DNA of 64,000 nucleotides from Clostridium sp. AWRP (GCF_004006395.2 NZ_CP029758.2:2914001-2978000); one strand, 5' to 3'; numbered from the stretch's first letter, positions 1 to 8,756 are shown. The notes: a model not told the origin generated them from the letters alone. Made by a program: numbers and translations.

Positions 1-1138
1 CAAGTATTTCTGACAATACATAAGTATCTATTTTTATTAGATCATTAGAACTTCTCAAATCTTGAATAGTACATACAAATTTTACTTTTTTGCCCTGTGC
101 TAGTGCATCATAATCCATACTTTTTTCATTTATATAAGCTACTAAATCACATTCACTATCACTTAGTTTAAAAGTTTCACTTTCAATCTTAGTTAGTAAA
201 TTTATTCTTTGAACTTGATTGGACATTCTATCTATATTCCTGTTTATTAAATTTAAATACCTATATAGCTTATCCTTGTCCAATTTCTTACTTTCTAAAA
301 GTCCCTCTACATGCCCTTTTATAATTGTAATGGGTGTTTTTAAATCATGTGCAACATTACTTACTATTTCTCTTCTCTCTTCTTCCATTTTCCACTGGTT
401 TTCTAATGACTTCTTTAAATCTACTCTCATATTCTCAAATGACTTGCAGAGTTTTCCAAGTTCATTATTATTTTCATAACTTATCTTAAACTCCAAGTCC
501 CTAACTCTTATTCTTTCTGCAGCCTCCATTAACTGTTTTAAAGGTACATTTAATTTCTTGTTAAATCTACGGCCAAAGAATATGCTAAATAATATGATAT
601 ACATAAATGGGGAAAGTATTACAAAAGTATCTGAATACCTAGCAATAAAATTAAACTTAGGATTTTTAGCACTACTTCTTATATAATATTTTAATATAAC
701 CATTCCTTTTAAGTCTTTGTTATCTATAATAGGGATAGACATTATAATTTCTGGGTTTATCCGTCCATTAATTTTGGTTGTTTGATCTTTGCTTATAGGC
801 ACTTCTGATGCAATAGGCTTTTTAAAATAACCATAAGAAAGTTTGCCAGTTGAATCTACTACCTCATATTCAATACCAGCTGTAGGTATTACTTTTTCAA
901 GTTCATTTTTAAAATCTTTATTTAATATTTTATCCTTATTCTTATTTATATATTGTTTTATTCCAGGTACTAAATCACTATAATAACCTGCTCGTAATAT
1001 TACTCCTTTATCAATAAGATAAATATCCAATATTAAACCTACTATGGCAAAAAAAACACTTAATATAATCACCAAAATCACTGAAATCATAAATTGTCTC
1101 TTAAAAGTTATATTTTTTATTATATTTAATTTCCCCAT
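1..1138 (-). CDS. Two-component sensor histidine kinase, C-terminus cut by window edge
   Basis: Open reading frame of 379 codons running off the left edge; the start is ATG at 1138 with an AGGAGC-type RBS about 10 bases upstream. Visible are an N-terminal membrane segment (about residues 15-38), an extracytoplasmic sensor region (about 39-165), a second membrane segment (about 170-190), a HAMP-like linker with RIRVRDLEF and NELGKL, and the phosphoacceptor box VAHDLKTPIT with His264. The ATPase domain (N and G boxes) lies mostly outside the window. It is last in an operon that begins with the response regulator at 5021-5704, so the two are probably partners although four genes lie between them. 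Likely role: envelope or antibiotic stress sensing for the adjacent ABC efflux system. The ligand is unknown. Confidence 0.9.
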   Translation of the reverse strand, partial: MGKLNIIKNITFKRQFMISVILVIILSVFFAIVGLILDIYLIDKGVILRAGYYSDLVPGIKQYINKNKDKILNKDFKNELEKVIPTAGIEYEVVDSTGKLSYGYFKKPIASEVPISKDQTTKINGRINPEIIMSIPIIDNKDLKGMVILKYYIRSSAKNPKFNFIARYSDTFVILSPFMYIILFSIFFGRRFNKKLNVPLKQLMEAAERIRVRDLEFKISYENNNELGKLCKSFENMRVDLKKSLENQWKMEEERREIVSNVAHDLKTPITIIKGHVEGLLESKKLDKDKLYRYLNLINRNIDRMSNQVQRINLLTKIESETFKLSDSECDLVAYINEKSMDYDALAQGKKVKFVCTIQDLRSSNDLIKIDTYVLSEIL

Positions 1139-1159
1139 ATGTAATCTGCTCCTATATAA

Positions 1160-2494
1160 TTAGTTAGGCTTTGCACTACTTGTAGTATCTACAAATATCA
1201 ATCCATCATATCGAAGGTCTAAAATTTCAGACTCAAAGCTTTTATTTTCTCCAGGAAAAACGGCACCTATATCATGACAATATTGAGGTTTTGACAAAAT
1301 GTTTTTTGCATATTTATTTTTCTTACAAGTGTTAAAATCAATGAAAAAAATAGGATTTACCTTAGAAAAGATGTATGCTGCTGAATTTTCTTTTGCTGCT
1401 TTTAAGGTACATTTTCCATTAACTGTTTGTCCATTTTCCTTATTTGTATAGTTAGCTCTTAAGTCACCTTTATTAAACTCAAAGCCAATAACATACATTT
1501 TATTGCCATACATATCATATAAATTTGAGCCCATTCTCTTTACATTTCCTTCTGGATAATCTGAATTTGAACTACCAAACTTGTCTATTCCTTTTGACAC
1601 ATGTAAATTATGTGCCCACAACATTATCTTGCTGTCTTCTCCTTCATGATCTAAAATCCACTTTACATTTTCGGCCATATATTTATCTCTTTTAGTTTCT
1701 TTTTGAAAATCACTGCCTCCTGTGCCGAACATATCATAAAACTCACATATGACATTTAAATTTTGCATATAAAGCTCATATTGTTCTTTTGAAGACTTTT
1801 TTATATATTCATCTTTGTTTTTTTGAAAAATATTTTTTATCTCCTTAATGCCATCAATTGGGAGCTGCTTTTTTACTCCATAATCCAATGTTCTGTCATT
1901 AAACTTTGAAAGCACTTCATGTACACTCACTTCATAGAATGGATCAACTTTATTTAAATAATTTATAACATTTTCAGCTGCTGTATGGCTGGACTGCATG
2001 TCAAAACCATAGAACTTAATTTTCTTTTCATGTGTTTTATTATATTCCTTCATCCATTCTACCATATCTAAAACTTCCTTGGTATCCCAGGTCCAAAATC
2101 CCAAATTTTTTATAAGCTTAATTGGGTCACCATTACCATTTAAAATGTAGTCATTTACTGCCATACAATCAGGTTGTGAAGCTTCCATGGCAAAAACATT
2201 ATAACCCATTTTTTCCACAAGGAGCTGAAACATTCTATGTTTCATCTGAAAAAATTCTTTAGTTCCATGAGTAGCTTCTCCCATGGCAACAATTCTTTTA
2301 TCCTTTAATATAGGTTTTAAAGGCATCAAATCTTCAAAACCACTATTATACTTTACTGTTTTTAAATTCACCGCTTTAGTTTTAAAAGCCTGTACAACTT
2401 TATTTAATTTATATTTACTATATTGGTTATTAATTCCAATGCCTATTAGTATAAATATAAATGCAGAAATCACTATAATTATAATTTTTTTCAA
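1160..2494 (-). CDS. Erythromycin esterase family protein, membrane-anchored
   Basis: The 444-residue product begins at TTG 2494, with AGGAG about 9 bases upstream. Residues 4-22 form an N-terminal membrane anchor. The rest matches the erythromycin esterase (EreA/EreB) fold family: GEATHG with His76, AMEASQP, and LWAHNLHVSKG toward the C-terminal half. Family members include macrolide esterases and many proteins of unknown substrate, so a macrolide target is not established. The anchor suggests it works outside the membrane, unlike cytoplasmic Ere enzymes. It sits 12 bases downstream of an ABC-2 permease and 21 bases before the sensor kinase, inside one operon, which hints at processing or detoxifying a compound handled by that transporter. 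Confidence 0.85.
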   Translation of the reverse strand: MKKIIIIVISAFIFILIGIGINNQYSKYKLNKVVQAFKTKAVNLKTVKYNSGFEDLMPLKPILKDKRIVAMGEATHGTKEFFQMKHRMFQLLVEKMGYNVFAMEASQPDCMAVNDYILNGNGDPIKLIKNLGFWTWDTKEVLDMVEWMKEYNKTHEKKIKFYGFDMQSSHTAAENVINYLNKVDPFYEVSVHEVLSKFNDRTLDYGVKKQLPIDGIKEIKNIFQKNKDEYIKKSSKEQYELYMQNLNVICEFYDMFGTGGSDFQKETKRDKYMAENVKWILDHEGEDSKIMLWAHNLHVSKGIDKFGSSNSDYPEGNVKRMGSNLYDMYGNKMYVIGFEFNKGDLRANYTNKENGQTVNGKCTLKAAKENSAAYIFSKVNPIFFIDFNTCKKNKYAKNILSKPQYCHDIGAVFPGENKSFESEILDLRYDGLIFVDTTSSAKPN

Positions 2495-2506
2495 TAAAAC
2501 CAGCTC

Positions 2507-3280
2507 CTAATAAAGATAATCTTTCTTTTGCCATAAAAATATACTTACAAGTAATCCCCCAAGCAAGGTGCTTATTAAAGTAATGTAAAAACTCATAGGA
2601 GCTGTATTTGATAAAACATGAAAACCATATTCTGTAGTTTTATCCAAAAACTCAAAAAGTTTTATATATAAGCTCAAGCCTAAGAGTGCAGCTATAACAG
2701 CTAAAATTGAAATTATAGGATTATTTATTACTAATCCTATAATGCTTGATATTGATAAGACACATAAAGCTATTATAAATTGTATAATGAAAAATTTAGC
2801 AGTGTATAAAAGTGCTCCAGACATTGAAAATTCCTGTTGTATTTTATAAAACCTTACACTTGATACATTAGGCATAAACAGATATCCGAAAATTGTACTT
2901 ATTATAAACGCTATGAACATTAGTATAAAGGTAGTTACAGTTAAGGCTGCCCATTTGCTTACTATAAATTCATATTTTTTATAAGGTCTTGTTACATACA
3001 TTCTAAAAGCACCTATGGATTGTTCATAATTAATTGAAGATATAAATAAAATAGGCAAAATTAAATATATTAGTTCTACTCTTATTTCATAAAATGTAAA
3101 AGGTGAAAAATTAAGTCTGTTCAAATCTACATTATAATCTACACCATCATAGGAGCCCTGCGGACTTATATACCTAAATATACACATTAGTATTATCATA
3201 CCTAAATAAAATGCTAATAGTAATTGGTTTCTTCTATTCTCAAAAATTCTTTGAAATTCTGAAGCTATTAATCTTTTCAT
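2507..3280 (-). CDS. ABC-2 type permease (BcrB-like), second subunit
   Basis: I chose ATG 3280 (MKRLIASEFQRIF) because a full AGGAGG lies 11-16 bases upstream; an in-frame start further upstream would swallow that site. The product is 257 residues with about six hydrophobic segments and the N-terminal cytoplasmic SEFQRIFENRRN helix typical of BcrB/ABC-2 permeases. It shares the SE(F/W)QR opening with the permease just upstream, so the pair look like paralogues that form a heterodimer served by the ATPase at 4132-4869. Its RBS overlaps the stop of the preceding gene, which suggests translational coupling. Expected role: export of, or immunity to, a peptide or lipid-targeting antibiotic. The substrate is not deducible. 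Confidence 0.85.
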   Translation of the reverse strand: MKRLIASEFQRIFENRRNQLLLAFYLGMIILMCIFRYISPQGSYDGVDYNVDLNRLNFSPFTFYEIRVELIYLILPILFISSINYEQSIGAFRMYVTRPYKKYEFIVSKWAALTVTTFILMFIAFIISTIFGYLFMPNVSSVRFYKIQQEFSMSGALLYTAKFFIIQFIIALCVLSISSIIGLVINNPIISILAVIAALLGLSLYIKLFEFLDKTTEYGFHVLSNTAPMSFYITLISTLLGGLLVSIFLWQKKDYLY

Positions 3281-3294
3281 ATTCGTGTTACCTC

Positions 3295-4122
3295 CTAACA
3301 ATAACAATCTTGATCACTAAATAAACTATGTGCAATTAAATAAAAAACAATTATGTGAAAAGCAATGGATGTAAATATTATCCCCACTTGCTGGGGCGTT
3401 TGTGCTAAAAGTGTTTCTATCCCTATATATTGAATTCTTGTAATAAACGAAAAGTACAAAATGTTATATATTTGAGAAGTATTATCCATAAGGAAGGAAA
3501 ATATCTCTGGTAAAATTATAGATACAAGTATAAATGCTAAACTAGCTGAAAGTGCACCTATAGTAGTTTTGCACATCATTGATATACACATAATAACTGA
3601 TATAACAGCAGCTAAAGCTAAAAAGGCAATAACATAGTATTTTATATTGTAGATCATACTTTCATTTATTGTAAATTTACTTGAATAATAAGGAAACTTA
3701 ACTTCCTGCTTTGGTAAAGCTAAATATCCTAAAAAACTGCTTAAAATAAAATTCGTAATTAAAAGTAAAAATACTGTACTCAATGTAACTAGATACTTTA
3801 CTTTGAAAATCTCACTAAAAGAAAAACTTCTTAGCATTACCATTCTCATTTGCCCTTCTCTATACTCACTGGTTACAGCCATGATAATAAGAAGGATTAC
3901 TATAACATCAAAAAACAATATGCTTTCGTTTCTTAAGATTACGCTTGGAAAATTTAAGCAAGAAACATATTTAGGGCTATTTGGAGTAATTAAAGCATCT
4001 ATTTTAATATAGTGTTTTATAGCAATTATAATTGCCAGTGGTATTAGCATAAATGAAATCCAAGTAGATTTCCTATTCCACAATCTTTGCCATTCACTAA
4101 TAAATAATTGTTTCATAATCAC
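3295..4122 (-). CDS. ABC-2 type permease (BcrB-like), first subunit
   Basis: About 275 residues with six predicted membrane segments and the opening MKQLFISEWQRLW, as in bacitracin-type ABC-2 permeases. Two starts are possible: GTG 4122 (5 bases from AGGAGG) or ATG 4116 (11 bases). The RBS overlaps the stop region of the upstream ATPase gene, so coupling is likely. It is paralogous to the following permease. Together with the ATPase it would form a BcrAB-like exporter in the cytoplasmic membrane. The surrounding two-component genes and esterase-family protein support a defence role. The exported compound is unknown. Confidence 0.85.
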   Translation of the reverse strand: MIMKQLFISEWQRLWNRKSTWISFMLIPLAIIIAIKHYIKIDALITPNSPKYVSCLNFPSVILRNESILFFDVIVILLIIMAVTSEYREGQMRMVMLRSFSFSEIFKVKYLVTLSTVFLLLITNFILSSFLGYLALPKQEVKFPYYSSKFTINESMIYNIKYYVIAFLALAAVISVIMCISMMCKTTIGALSASLAFILVSIILPEIFSFLMDNTSQIYNILYFSFITRIQYIGIETLLAQTPQQVGIIFTSIAFHIIVFYLIAHSLFSDQDCYC

Positions 4123-4131
4123 ATCTTCCTC

Positions 4132-4869
4132 CTAACATCCACTTACTAATTTTATAAAGGCATCCTCTAATCTGCCGCTTTTGCCCATTGATTCTAGGTC
4201 ATCCTTACTTCCCTGCCATACAAGTTTTCCTTTGTTTATTACTACAAATCTATTGCAAAGCTGTTGAAGTTCATCTAACAAATGACTTGATATAAAGAAA
4301 GTTATTTTCTTTTCTTTTTGGAGCTTAAATATAAGTTCTCTTAAATCTCTCATGCCCATTGGATCAAGTCCATTTGCAGGTTCATCTAAAATAATTACTT
4401 CTGGATTGTTTAAAAGTGCTTGTGCAATACCAAGTCTCTGCTTCATTCCTAAGGAATAAGTTTTAACTTTATCACAGCCTCTATCTTGAAGGTCTACTAT
4501 CTTTAAAACCTCCTCCACCTTTTCTTTTTGTTCAAACTTTGACATACCTGGATTTAACATAGCTAAGTTCTGAAGATTTTTTCTTCCTGACATATATGGA
4601 AAGAATATAGGTTCTTCAACTATTGCTCCAAGTTTTAATAATGCATTTTTTCTTTCTTTTACTACATTAGTTCCGTTTATAGTTACTTCTCCTTCCGTAG
4701 GTGAAATTAGATTTGTTATTATTCTAATCATAGTAGTTTTTCCTGCACCGTTGGGTCCAATAAAGCCGCAGATATCACCTTCATGAACATTGAAGGAAAT
4801 GTTTTCTAATATAGTTTTTTTCCCTATTTTTTTGCTCACATTTTTAACTGCAATTTTTTCACTTGACAT
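4132..4869 (-). CDS. ABC transporter ATP-binding protein (BcrA-like)
   Basis: A 245-residue ATPase with Walker A GPNGAGKTT (38-46), signature YSLGMKQRLGIAQALL (about 140-155), Walker B VIILDEPANGLDP and the H-loop in FFISSHLLDELQ. The SLGMKQRLG form of the signature is typical of the DRA/BcrA/CcmA-type family that pairs with ABC-2 permeases. ATG 4869 follows a GGAGG motif. It is the first gene after the terminator that closes the response-regulator gene, and has its own promoter with direct repeats (see 4914-4950), so its transcription is probably induced by that regulator. It powers the two permeases encoded downstream. Confidence 0.92.
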   Translation of the reverse strand: MSSEKIAVKNVSKKIGKKTILENISFNVHEGDICGFIGPNGAGKTTMIRIITNLISPTEGEVTINGTNVVKERKNALLKLGAIVEEPIFFPYMSGRKNLQNLAMLNPGMSKFEQKEKVEEVLKIVDLQDRGCDKVKTYSLGMKQRLGIAQALLNNPEVIILDEPANGLDPMGMRDLRELIFKLQKEKKITFFISSHLLDELQQLCNRFVVINKGKLVWQGSKDDLESMGKSGRLEDAFIKLVSGC

Positions 4870-4913
4870 AAATTAATGCCTCCTAATTACTAATACTTTT
4901 TGAACACAAGGTA

Positions 4914-4950
4914 ATTATAAGAGGCAATTTTAAAGTTTTCTTAAAGTTTT
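4914..4950 (-). promoter_or_regulatory. Regulated promoter with direct repeats ahead of the BcrA-like operon
   Basis: On the minus strand a -10 TATAAT lies at 4919-4914 and no good -35 is visible. Instead two identical decamers TTAAAGTTTT (written on the plus strand, 4930-4939 and 4941-4950) lie 11 bases apart, overlapping where the -35 should be. That spacing and position are typical of OmpR-family regulator boxes at activated promoters. The regulator encoded just upstream (5021-5704) is the obvious candidate. The site is seen; the binding is inferred. Confidence 0.55.
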
Positions 4951-4984
4951 AAATTTTATTTATAAAAGTTATTATACTTATTGC

Positions 4985-5020
4985 ATAAAAAATAGACTAA
5001 ACCAGATTTTTGGCTTAATC
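4985..5020 (-). terminator. Rho-independent terminator after the response regulator
   Basis: Directly after the stop codon, the arms at 5011-5020 and 4995-5004 pair over 10 positions (two G-U) around a 6-base loop, followed on the minus strand by TATTTTTT. It separates the regulator gene from the ABC genes, which then need their own promoter. Confidence 0.7.
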
Positions 5021-5704
5021 TTACTTTTCCCACTTATACCCTACTCCCCAGACAGTAGAAATATATTCTTCTTCAGTATCAAAGCTTTGAATCTTATGTC
5101 TTATCTTTTTAACATGCTCCGCTACCGATGCTGAATCTCCTTCAGCATCATAACCCCATACTTTCTCATATATCTGTTCCTTTGAAAAAACTTGTCCACA
5201 ATTTACTGATAAAAATTCAATTATATCAAATTCCTTCTTAGTTAAAATTACTAACTGGCCATTACAATAAACTTCTCTATTTCTTAAGTTTATACTTACA
5301 TTTTTAAAATATAAATTAGCCTTTTCACAATTATTTGTGTTTCTTTTTTCTCTTCTTAAATGAGCGTGTATTCTTGCTTTTAATTGTCTTAAACTAAATG
5401 GCTTTTGAATATAATCATCTCCACCAGAAGCAAGACCCTTAATTATGTCTCTTTCTTCTCCTTTAGCAGTTAAAAAGATAATTGGACAGCTTACTATATC
5501 TCTTATATCATTACATACCTCATATCCACTTTTACCTGGCATCATGATATCAAGCAATATTAAATCTGGATAAAACTTTATTTTTTCCAAGGCTTCTTCA
5601 CCACTAGAAGCAGTAAAAACTTCATAATCATCTTCCTCCAATGAATCTTTTAAAAAAGATATTATATCCTCTTCATCATCTACTACTAATATTTTTTCTC
5701 TCAA
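5021..5704 (-). CDS. OmpR/PhoB-family response regulator
   Basis: 227 residues, starting at TTG 5704 with GGAGTG upstream. The receiver domain (1-120) shows DDEED, the phosphoacceptor Asp in LILLDIMMPGKSG, the conserved Thr in FLTAKG and Lys in IQKPF. The C-terminal winged helix (about 130-227) ends with VWGVGYKWEK, as in OmpR-type DNA-binding domains. The gene lies 35 bases after the CDP-alcohol phosphatidyltransferase gene and is followed by its own terminator. The likely partner kinase is the one at the left window edge, at the end of the same gene set. Predicted target: the direct repeats ahead of the ABC operon. Confidence 0.92.
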   Translation of the reverse strand: MREKILVVDDEEDIISFLKDSLEEDDYEVFTASSGEEALEKIKFYPDLILLDIMMPGKSGYEVCNDIRDIVSCPIIFLTAKGEERDIIKGLASGGDDYIQKPFSLRQLKARIHAHLRREKRNTNNCEKANLYFKNVSINLRNREVYCNGQLVILTKKEFDIIEFLSVNCGQVFSKEQIYEKVWGYDAEGDSASVAEHVKKIRHKIQSFDTEEEYISTVWGVGYKWEK

Positions 5705-5739
5705 TTTTTATCACTCCAATAATAATTCTTATATCTGCT

Positions 5740-6276
5740 TTATTTTGTAAATAAACTTTTCCTATTTATTTGTAATTCACTTGAAGATAAATTAATCAAT
5801 AATTCCTCAATAGCAGAAATACTTGCAATAGTACAAACTATATAAATAATCATATTTGATTGCACAAAAGCAAGTGATATTATAAACACAAACAGTATAA
5901 ATCCTGTGAATTTGTTTCCATAAGTATGAAGCATCTCAAAAGTTTTATACTTTATAAATATCACTATCATTGATATTATTTTAATCATTGCTATAATGGC
6001 AACCCAGATGATAATTCTAATTGTCGGTTTAATAACTGGGTACAGTACAATTATTAATACCAATATCATTATAAAATCCCCAATAGAATCAAGATTATCA
6101 CCTAGTTTGCTTTGGGTATGTGTTTTTCTTGCTAAATATCCATCAAGAACATCAGTAATTTGACAAGCAAGAAAAATTACAAAAAATGATTCACTCAAAG
6201 GTCTTACAAATAACATCATAATTGCAAGAAATATTCTTAAAACCGATATGCAATTTGCTGCTGAATTAATTATCAT
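5740..6276 (-). CDS. CDP-alcohol phosphatidyltransferase family protein
   Basis: A 178-residue membrane protein with the complete CDP-alcohol phosphotransferase motif: DGYLAR, eight residues, G, three residues, D, three residues, D (about 44-66). These aspartates bind the metal ions that activate CDP-diacylglycerol or a similar donor. About five hydrophobic segments follow. Family members make phosphatidylglycerophosphate, cardiolipin, phosphatidylserine or phosphatidylinositol-type lipids; the acceptor here cannot be assigned. It lies between a small membrane protein and a response regulator of an antibiotic-stress system, so it may alter envelope lipids under that stress (inference). Confidence 0.85.
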   Translation of the reverse strand: MIINSAANCISVLRIFLAIMMLFVRPLSESFFVIFLACQITDVLDGYLARKTHTQSKLGDNLDSIGDFIMILVLIIVLYPVIKPTIRIIIWVAIIAMIKIISMIVIFIKYKTFEMLHTYGNKFTGFILFVFIISLAFVQSNMIIYIVCTIASISAIEELLINLSSSELQINRKSLFTK

Positions 6277-6310
6277 AGAATTATCCTTTCTTGTATAATC
6301 ACATTTGACA

Positions 6311-6715
6311 TCATTTTGATGATGAATGAAATACTACCAAAAACCAAATAGCATTTACAATTAATGATGCAATGCAAATAACTCCTATTAATGTATATAA
6401 TAAATTTTTAGCAAACAAATTAGAAATAAAAACAACTGTTATTAATGAAAAATCTGATAATATTCCAATTGCAAGAACAAATGCCAATACAAATCTCACT
6501 GCTCTTATTCCTAATATATAAATCATTAAAGGTACTATATAAAATAATAAAATAATACCTACAGATGACCACATGCCAAAAGAATTGAATTTATTGGCAT
6601 GTAGACCGGATTTAGAAAGTGGTGAAAGAGATATCATAACTATCAGTAAGCAAAAAAGTACTGCAGAAACTAATGTTATAAAAATAACCTTACACTTATT
6701 TTTTTGTTCTATCAT
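6311..6715 (-). CDS. Small four-helix membrane protein, DUF5391-like
   Basis: 134 residues with four hydrophobic segments (about 10-30, 48-68, 72-92 and 100-128). The opening LSPLSKSGLHANKFNSFGMW resembles what I remember of the DUF5391 family in Bacillus; I could not check this. No catalytic motif is visible. ATG 6715 has AGGAT upstream. It is 34 bases ahead of the CDP-alcohol phosphatidyltransferase gene and probably shares its transcript. It is the first gene of the minus-strand block, back to back with the Bce module. Confidence 0.65.
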   Translation of the reverse strand: MIEQKNKCKVIFITLVSAVLFCLLIVMISLSPLSKSGLHANKFNSFGMWSSVGIILLFYIVPLMIYILGIRAVRFVLAFVLAIGILSDFSLITVVFISNLFAKNLLYTLIGVICIASLIVNAIWFLVVFHSSSK

Positions 6716-6828
6716 TATTTAGGCATCCTTTCTTAATTTTTATTCATTCCAATTGAAAATGAATTATTAATTATATTATATTATGATAAAATGTAAATAA
6801 GCAACATTACTTTTAAGAGGTGTATTAA

Positions 6829-7518
6829 ATGTACAATATAATGCTAATTGAAGATGATAAAAAATTAAATAGTCTTATAAGAAATCATCTTAAGAAGTAT
6901 GGATATCAAACTTGCTGTGTAAATAATTTTTGTGATATAAAAACTGAATTTATTAAAAATAACCCCCATCTTGTTCTCATGGACATTAACTTACCCTTAT
7001 ATGATGGCTTTTACTGGTGCAGAGATATAAGAACAATATCTAATGTACCTATAATATTTCTTTCAGCTAGAAATTCTGATATGGATCAAGTTATGGCCAT
7101 TGAAAATGGAGGGGATGATTATATAACCAAACCTTTTTCCTACGAAGTACTCATTGCAAAAATAAAAGGAGTTATAAGAAGAGTTTATGGCAGTTATTCC
7201 GAAAACAGCAGCAGTGAAGTATTTGAATCAAATGGACTTTTTTTGCATTTAAATCAAAACATAGTAGAATATCAAAGTAAAAAAATAGAACTTAGCAAAA
7301 AAGAATTTCAACTTTTATACTCTCTGATCAAAAATGCAAATAAAATTGTCTCCAGAGAAAGTTTGCTAGAAGTTTTATGGAATGATGTAGATTTTGTTGA
7401 TGACAATACCTTATCTGTTAACATTACCCGAGTTAGGAAAAGGCTTGAAGAACTTGGAATTACTAAAGTTATTGAAACCAAGCGTGGGCAAGGTTATAAA
7501 ATAGTACCTAATTGGTAA
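6829..7518 (+). CDS. BceR-type response regulator
   Basis: 229 residues, ATG 6829 after AGAGGTG. The receiver domain has EDD, the acceptor Asp in LVLMDINLPLYDG, and KPFSYE. The C-terminal winged helix ends ETKRGQGYKIVPNW. The YDGFYWCRDIR stretch and the following gene order (small kinase, BceA-like ATPase, BceB-like permease) place it in the BceR group, which senses peptide antibiotics such as bacitracin. The gap to the kinase gene is only 19 bases. Its target is expected to be the promoter in 8591-8756 ahead of bceA. Confidence 0.9.
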   Translation: MYNIMLIEDDKKLNSLIRNHLKKYGYQTCCVNNFCDIKTEFIKNNPHLVLMDINLPLYDGFYWCRDIRTISNVPIIFLSARNSDMDQVMAIENGGDDYITKPFSYEVLIAKIKGVIRRVYGSYSENSSSEVFESNGLFLHLNQNIVEYQSKKIELSKKEFQLLYSLIKNANKIVSRESLLEVLWNDVDFVDDNTLSVNITRVRKRLEELGITKVIETKRGQGYKIVPNW

Positions 7519-7537
7519 AACAAAGCAGGTGAAATAA

Positions 7538-8590
7538 ATGAATTTTAAAGACTTTCTTAAGGATAAGATACCTTTTGCAGTAATTTATTTTTTAACTACT
7601 GCTGCAGTTATACTTGTAATGTATCTTACTTTAATCATAAACAAAATTGAACTTATGAATAATAACATACTTTATGCGTGGTTAATTTCAATAATCTTTT
7701 TTATACTATTTTTGATATATGACTACTTAAAAAATAAACATTTTTATAATCAACTTAACATAATGCTAAATTCAAATGAAGATTTAGATAATATACTTAA
7801 TATAGGAAGTTGCAGCACTCGTGAGCAGGAAATATTTAAAAAACTCTTGCTTAAAACTTATAAAATATGTAGTGAAAGAACTATAAAATACGAAGAAACA
7901 CACAAAGAATACATAAATTTTATAAATAAATGGGTACATCAAATGAAAACTCCTGTATCTGTTATGAATCTCATACTTCAAGATGAAATAAATGAAGATA
8001 ATAGAGCTCTATTTGACAGTATATTAGAAGAAAATGAAAAGTTATCTCATGGTCTTGATATGATGCTTTGTAATGCAAGAGTTAATGAATTTAATCTGGA
8101 TTTTAATGTAGAAAGCTTAAACATTATATCCATTGTTAGAAATGTTTTAAATGACAATAAGAAAGCGCTCATAAGGAACCATGTATTTCCTAAAATTACA
8201 TCTGATACAGATATAACAGTAGAAACAGATAAAAAATGGATTTACTTTGTAATAAATCAAATAGTTATAAATGCTATAAAATATTCAAAGCTGAAAATTC
8301 AGGACAACAAATATATTACATTTAAAATCAAGGATGAAAATTCAAAAATTATGTTATCCATAAGTGATGAAGGAATAGGTATACCAAAAGAAGATTTAAA
8401 TAGAGTATTTAATGCTTTCTTTACAGGTAAAAATGGAAGAAAAAGTGATGAATCTACAGGTATGGGAATGTATCTTACAAAAAAAATATGTGACAAACTT
8501 GGTCATGAAATCCTTGTAGAATCGGAAGAAGGCAAAGGTTCCACCTTTTCTATTGTATTTTTCAAGGGTAAAAACTTGTTTAAATTTTAA
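7538..8590 (+). CDS. BceS-type intramembrane-sensing histidine kinase
   Basis: 350 residues. Two membrane helices lie near the N-terminus (about 14-36 and 43-63) with almost no extracellular loop, the hallmark of BceS-like kinases that take their signal from the BceAB transporter. The phosphoacceptor box is WVHQMKTPVSV, the N box NQIVINAIKYS, and the G boxes DEGIGIP and GMGMYLTKKI. ATG 7538 follows GCAGGTG. It pairs with the regulator just upstream. A terminator follows, so the transporter genes downstream are a separate, inducible transcript, as in Bacillus bceRS-bceAB. Confidence 0.9.
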   Translation: MNFKDFLKDKIPFAVIYFLTTAAVILVMYLTLIINKIELMNNNILYAWLISIIFFILFLIYDYLKNKHFYNQLNIMLNSNEDLDNILNIGSCSTREQEIFKKLLLKTYKICSERTIKYEETHKEYINFINKWVHQMKTPVSVMNLILQDEINEDNRALFDSILEENEKLSHGLDMMLCNARVNEFNLDFNVESLNIISIVRNVLNDNKKALIRNHVFPKITSDTDITVETDKKWIYFVINQIVINAIKYSKLKIQDNKYITFKIKDENSKIMLSISDEGIGIPKEDLNRVFNAFFTGKNGRKSDESTGMGMYLTKKICDKLGHEILVESEEGKGSTFSIVFFKGKNLFKF

Positions 8591-8615
8591 TCTTTCAATA
8601 TTGTAAGATTAAAAT
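8584..8615. repeat. 11-bp perfect inverted repeat across the bceS stop
   Basis: ATTTTAATCTT at 8584-8594 is repeated in inverse at 8605-8615 around a 10-base loop, overlapping the stop codon of the kinase gene. It is AT-rich and lacks a T-run, so it is not a classical terminator. It may be an mRNA 3' stabiliser or a DNA site ahead of bceAB. Confidence 0.5.
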
Positions 8616-8625
8616 TGTATTTGAA

Positions 8626-8660
8626 AGAGAAATCGATACATTGATTTCTCTAATTTTTTT
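8626..8660 (+). terminator. Rho-independent terminator between bceS-like and bceA-like genes
   Basis: Nine-base perfect stem (8626-8634 with 8643-8651), 8-base loop, then AATTTTTTT. It ends the regulator-kinase transcript. Confidence 0.8.
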
Positions 8661-8756
8661 ATAATATATACATAAAGTTCAAGATATTTCTCATCTAAAA
8701 AAATGAGAATATTATGGACAGCAGACATGAGATTAATAGATGAAAGGAATGATAAC

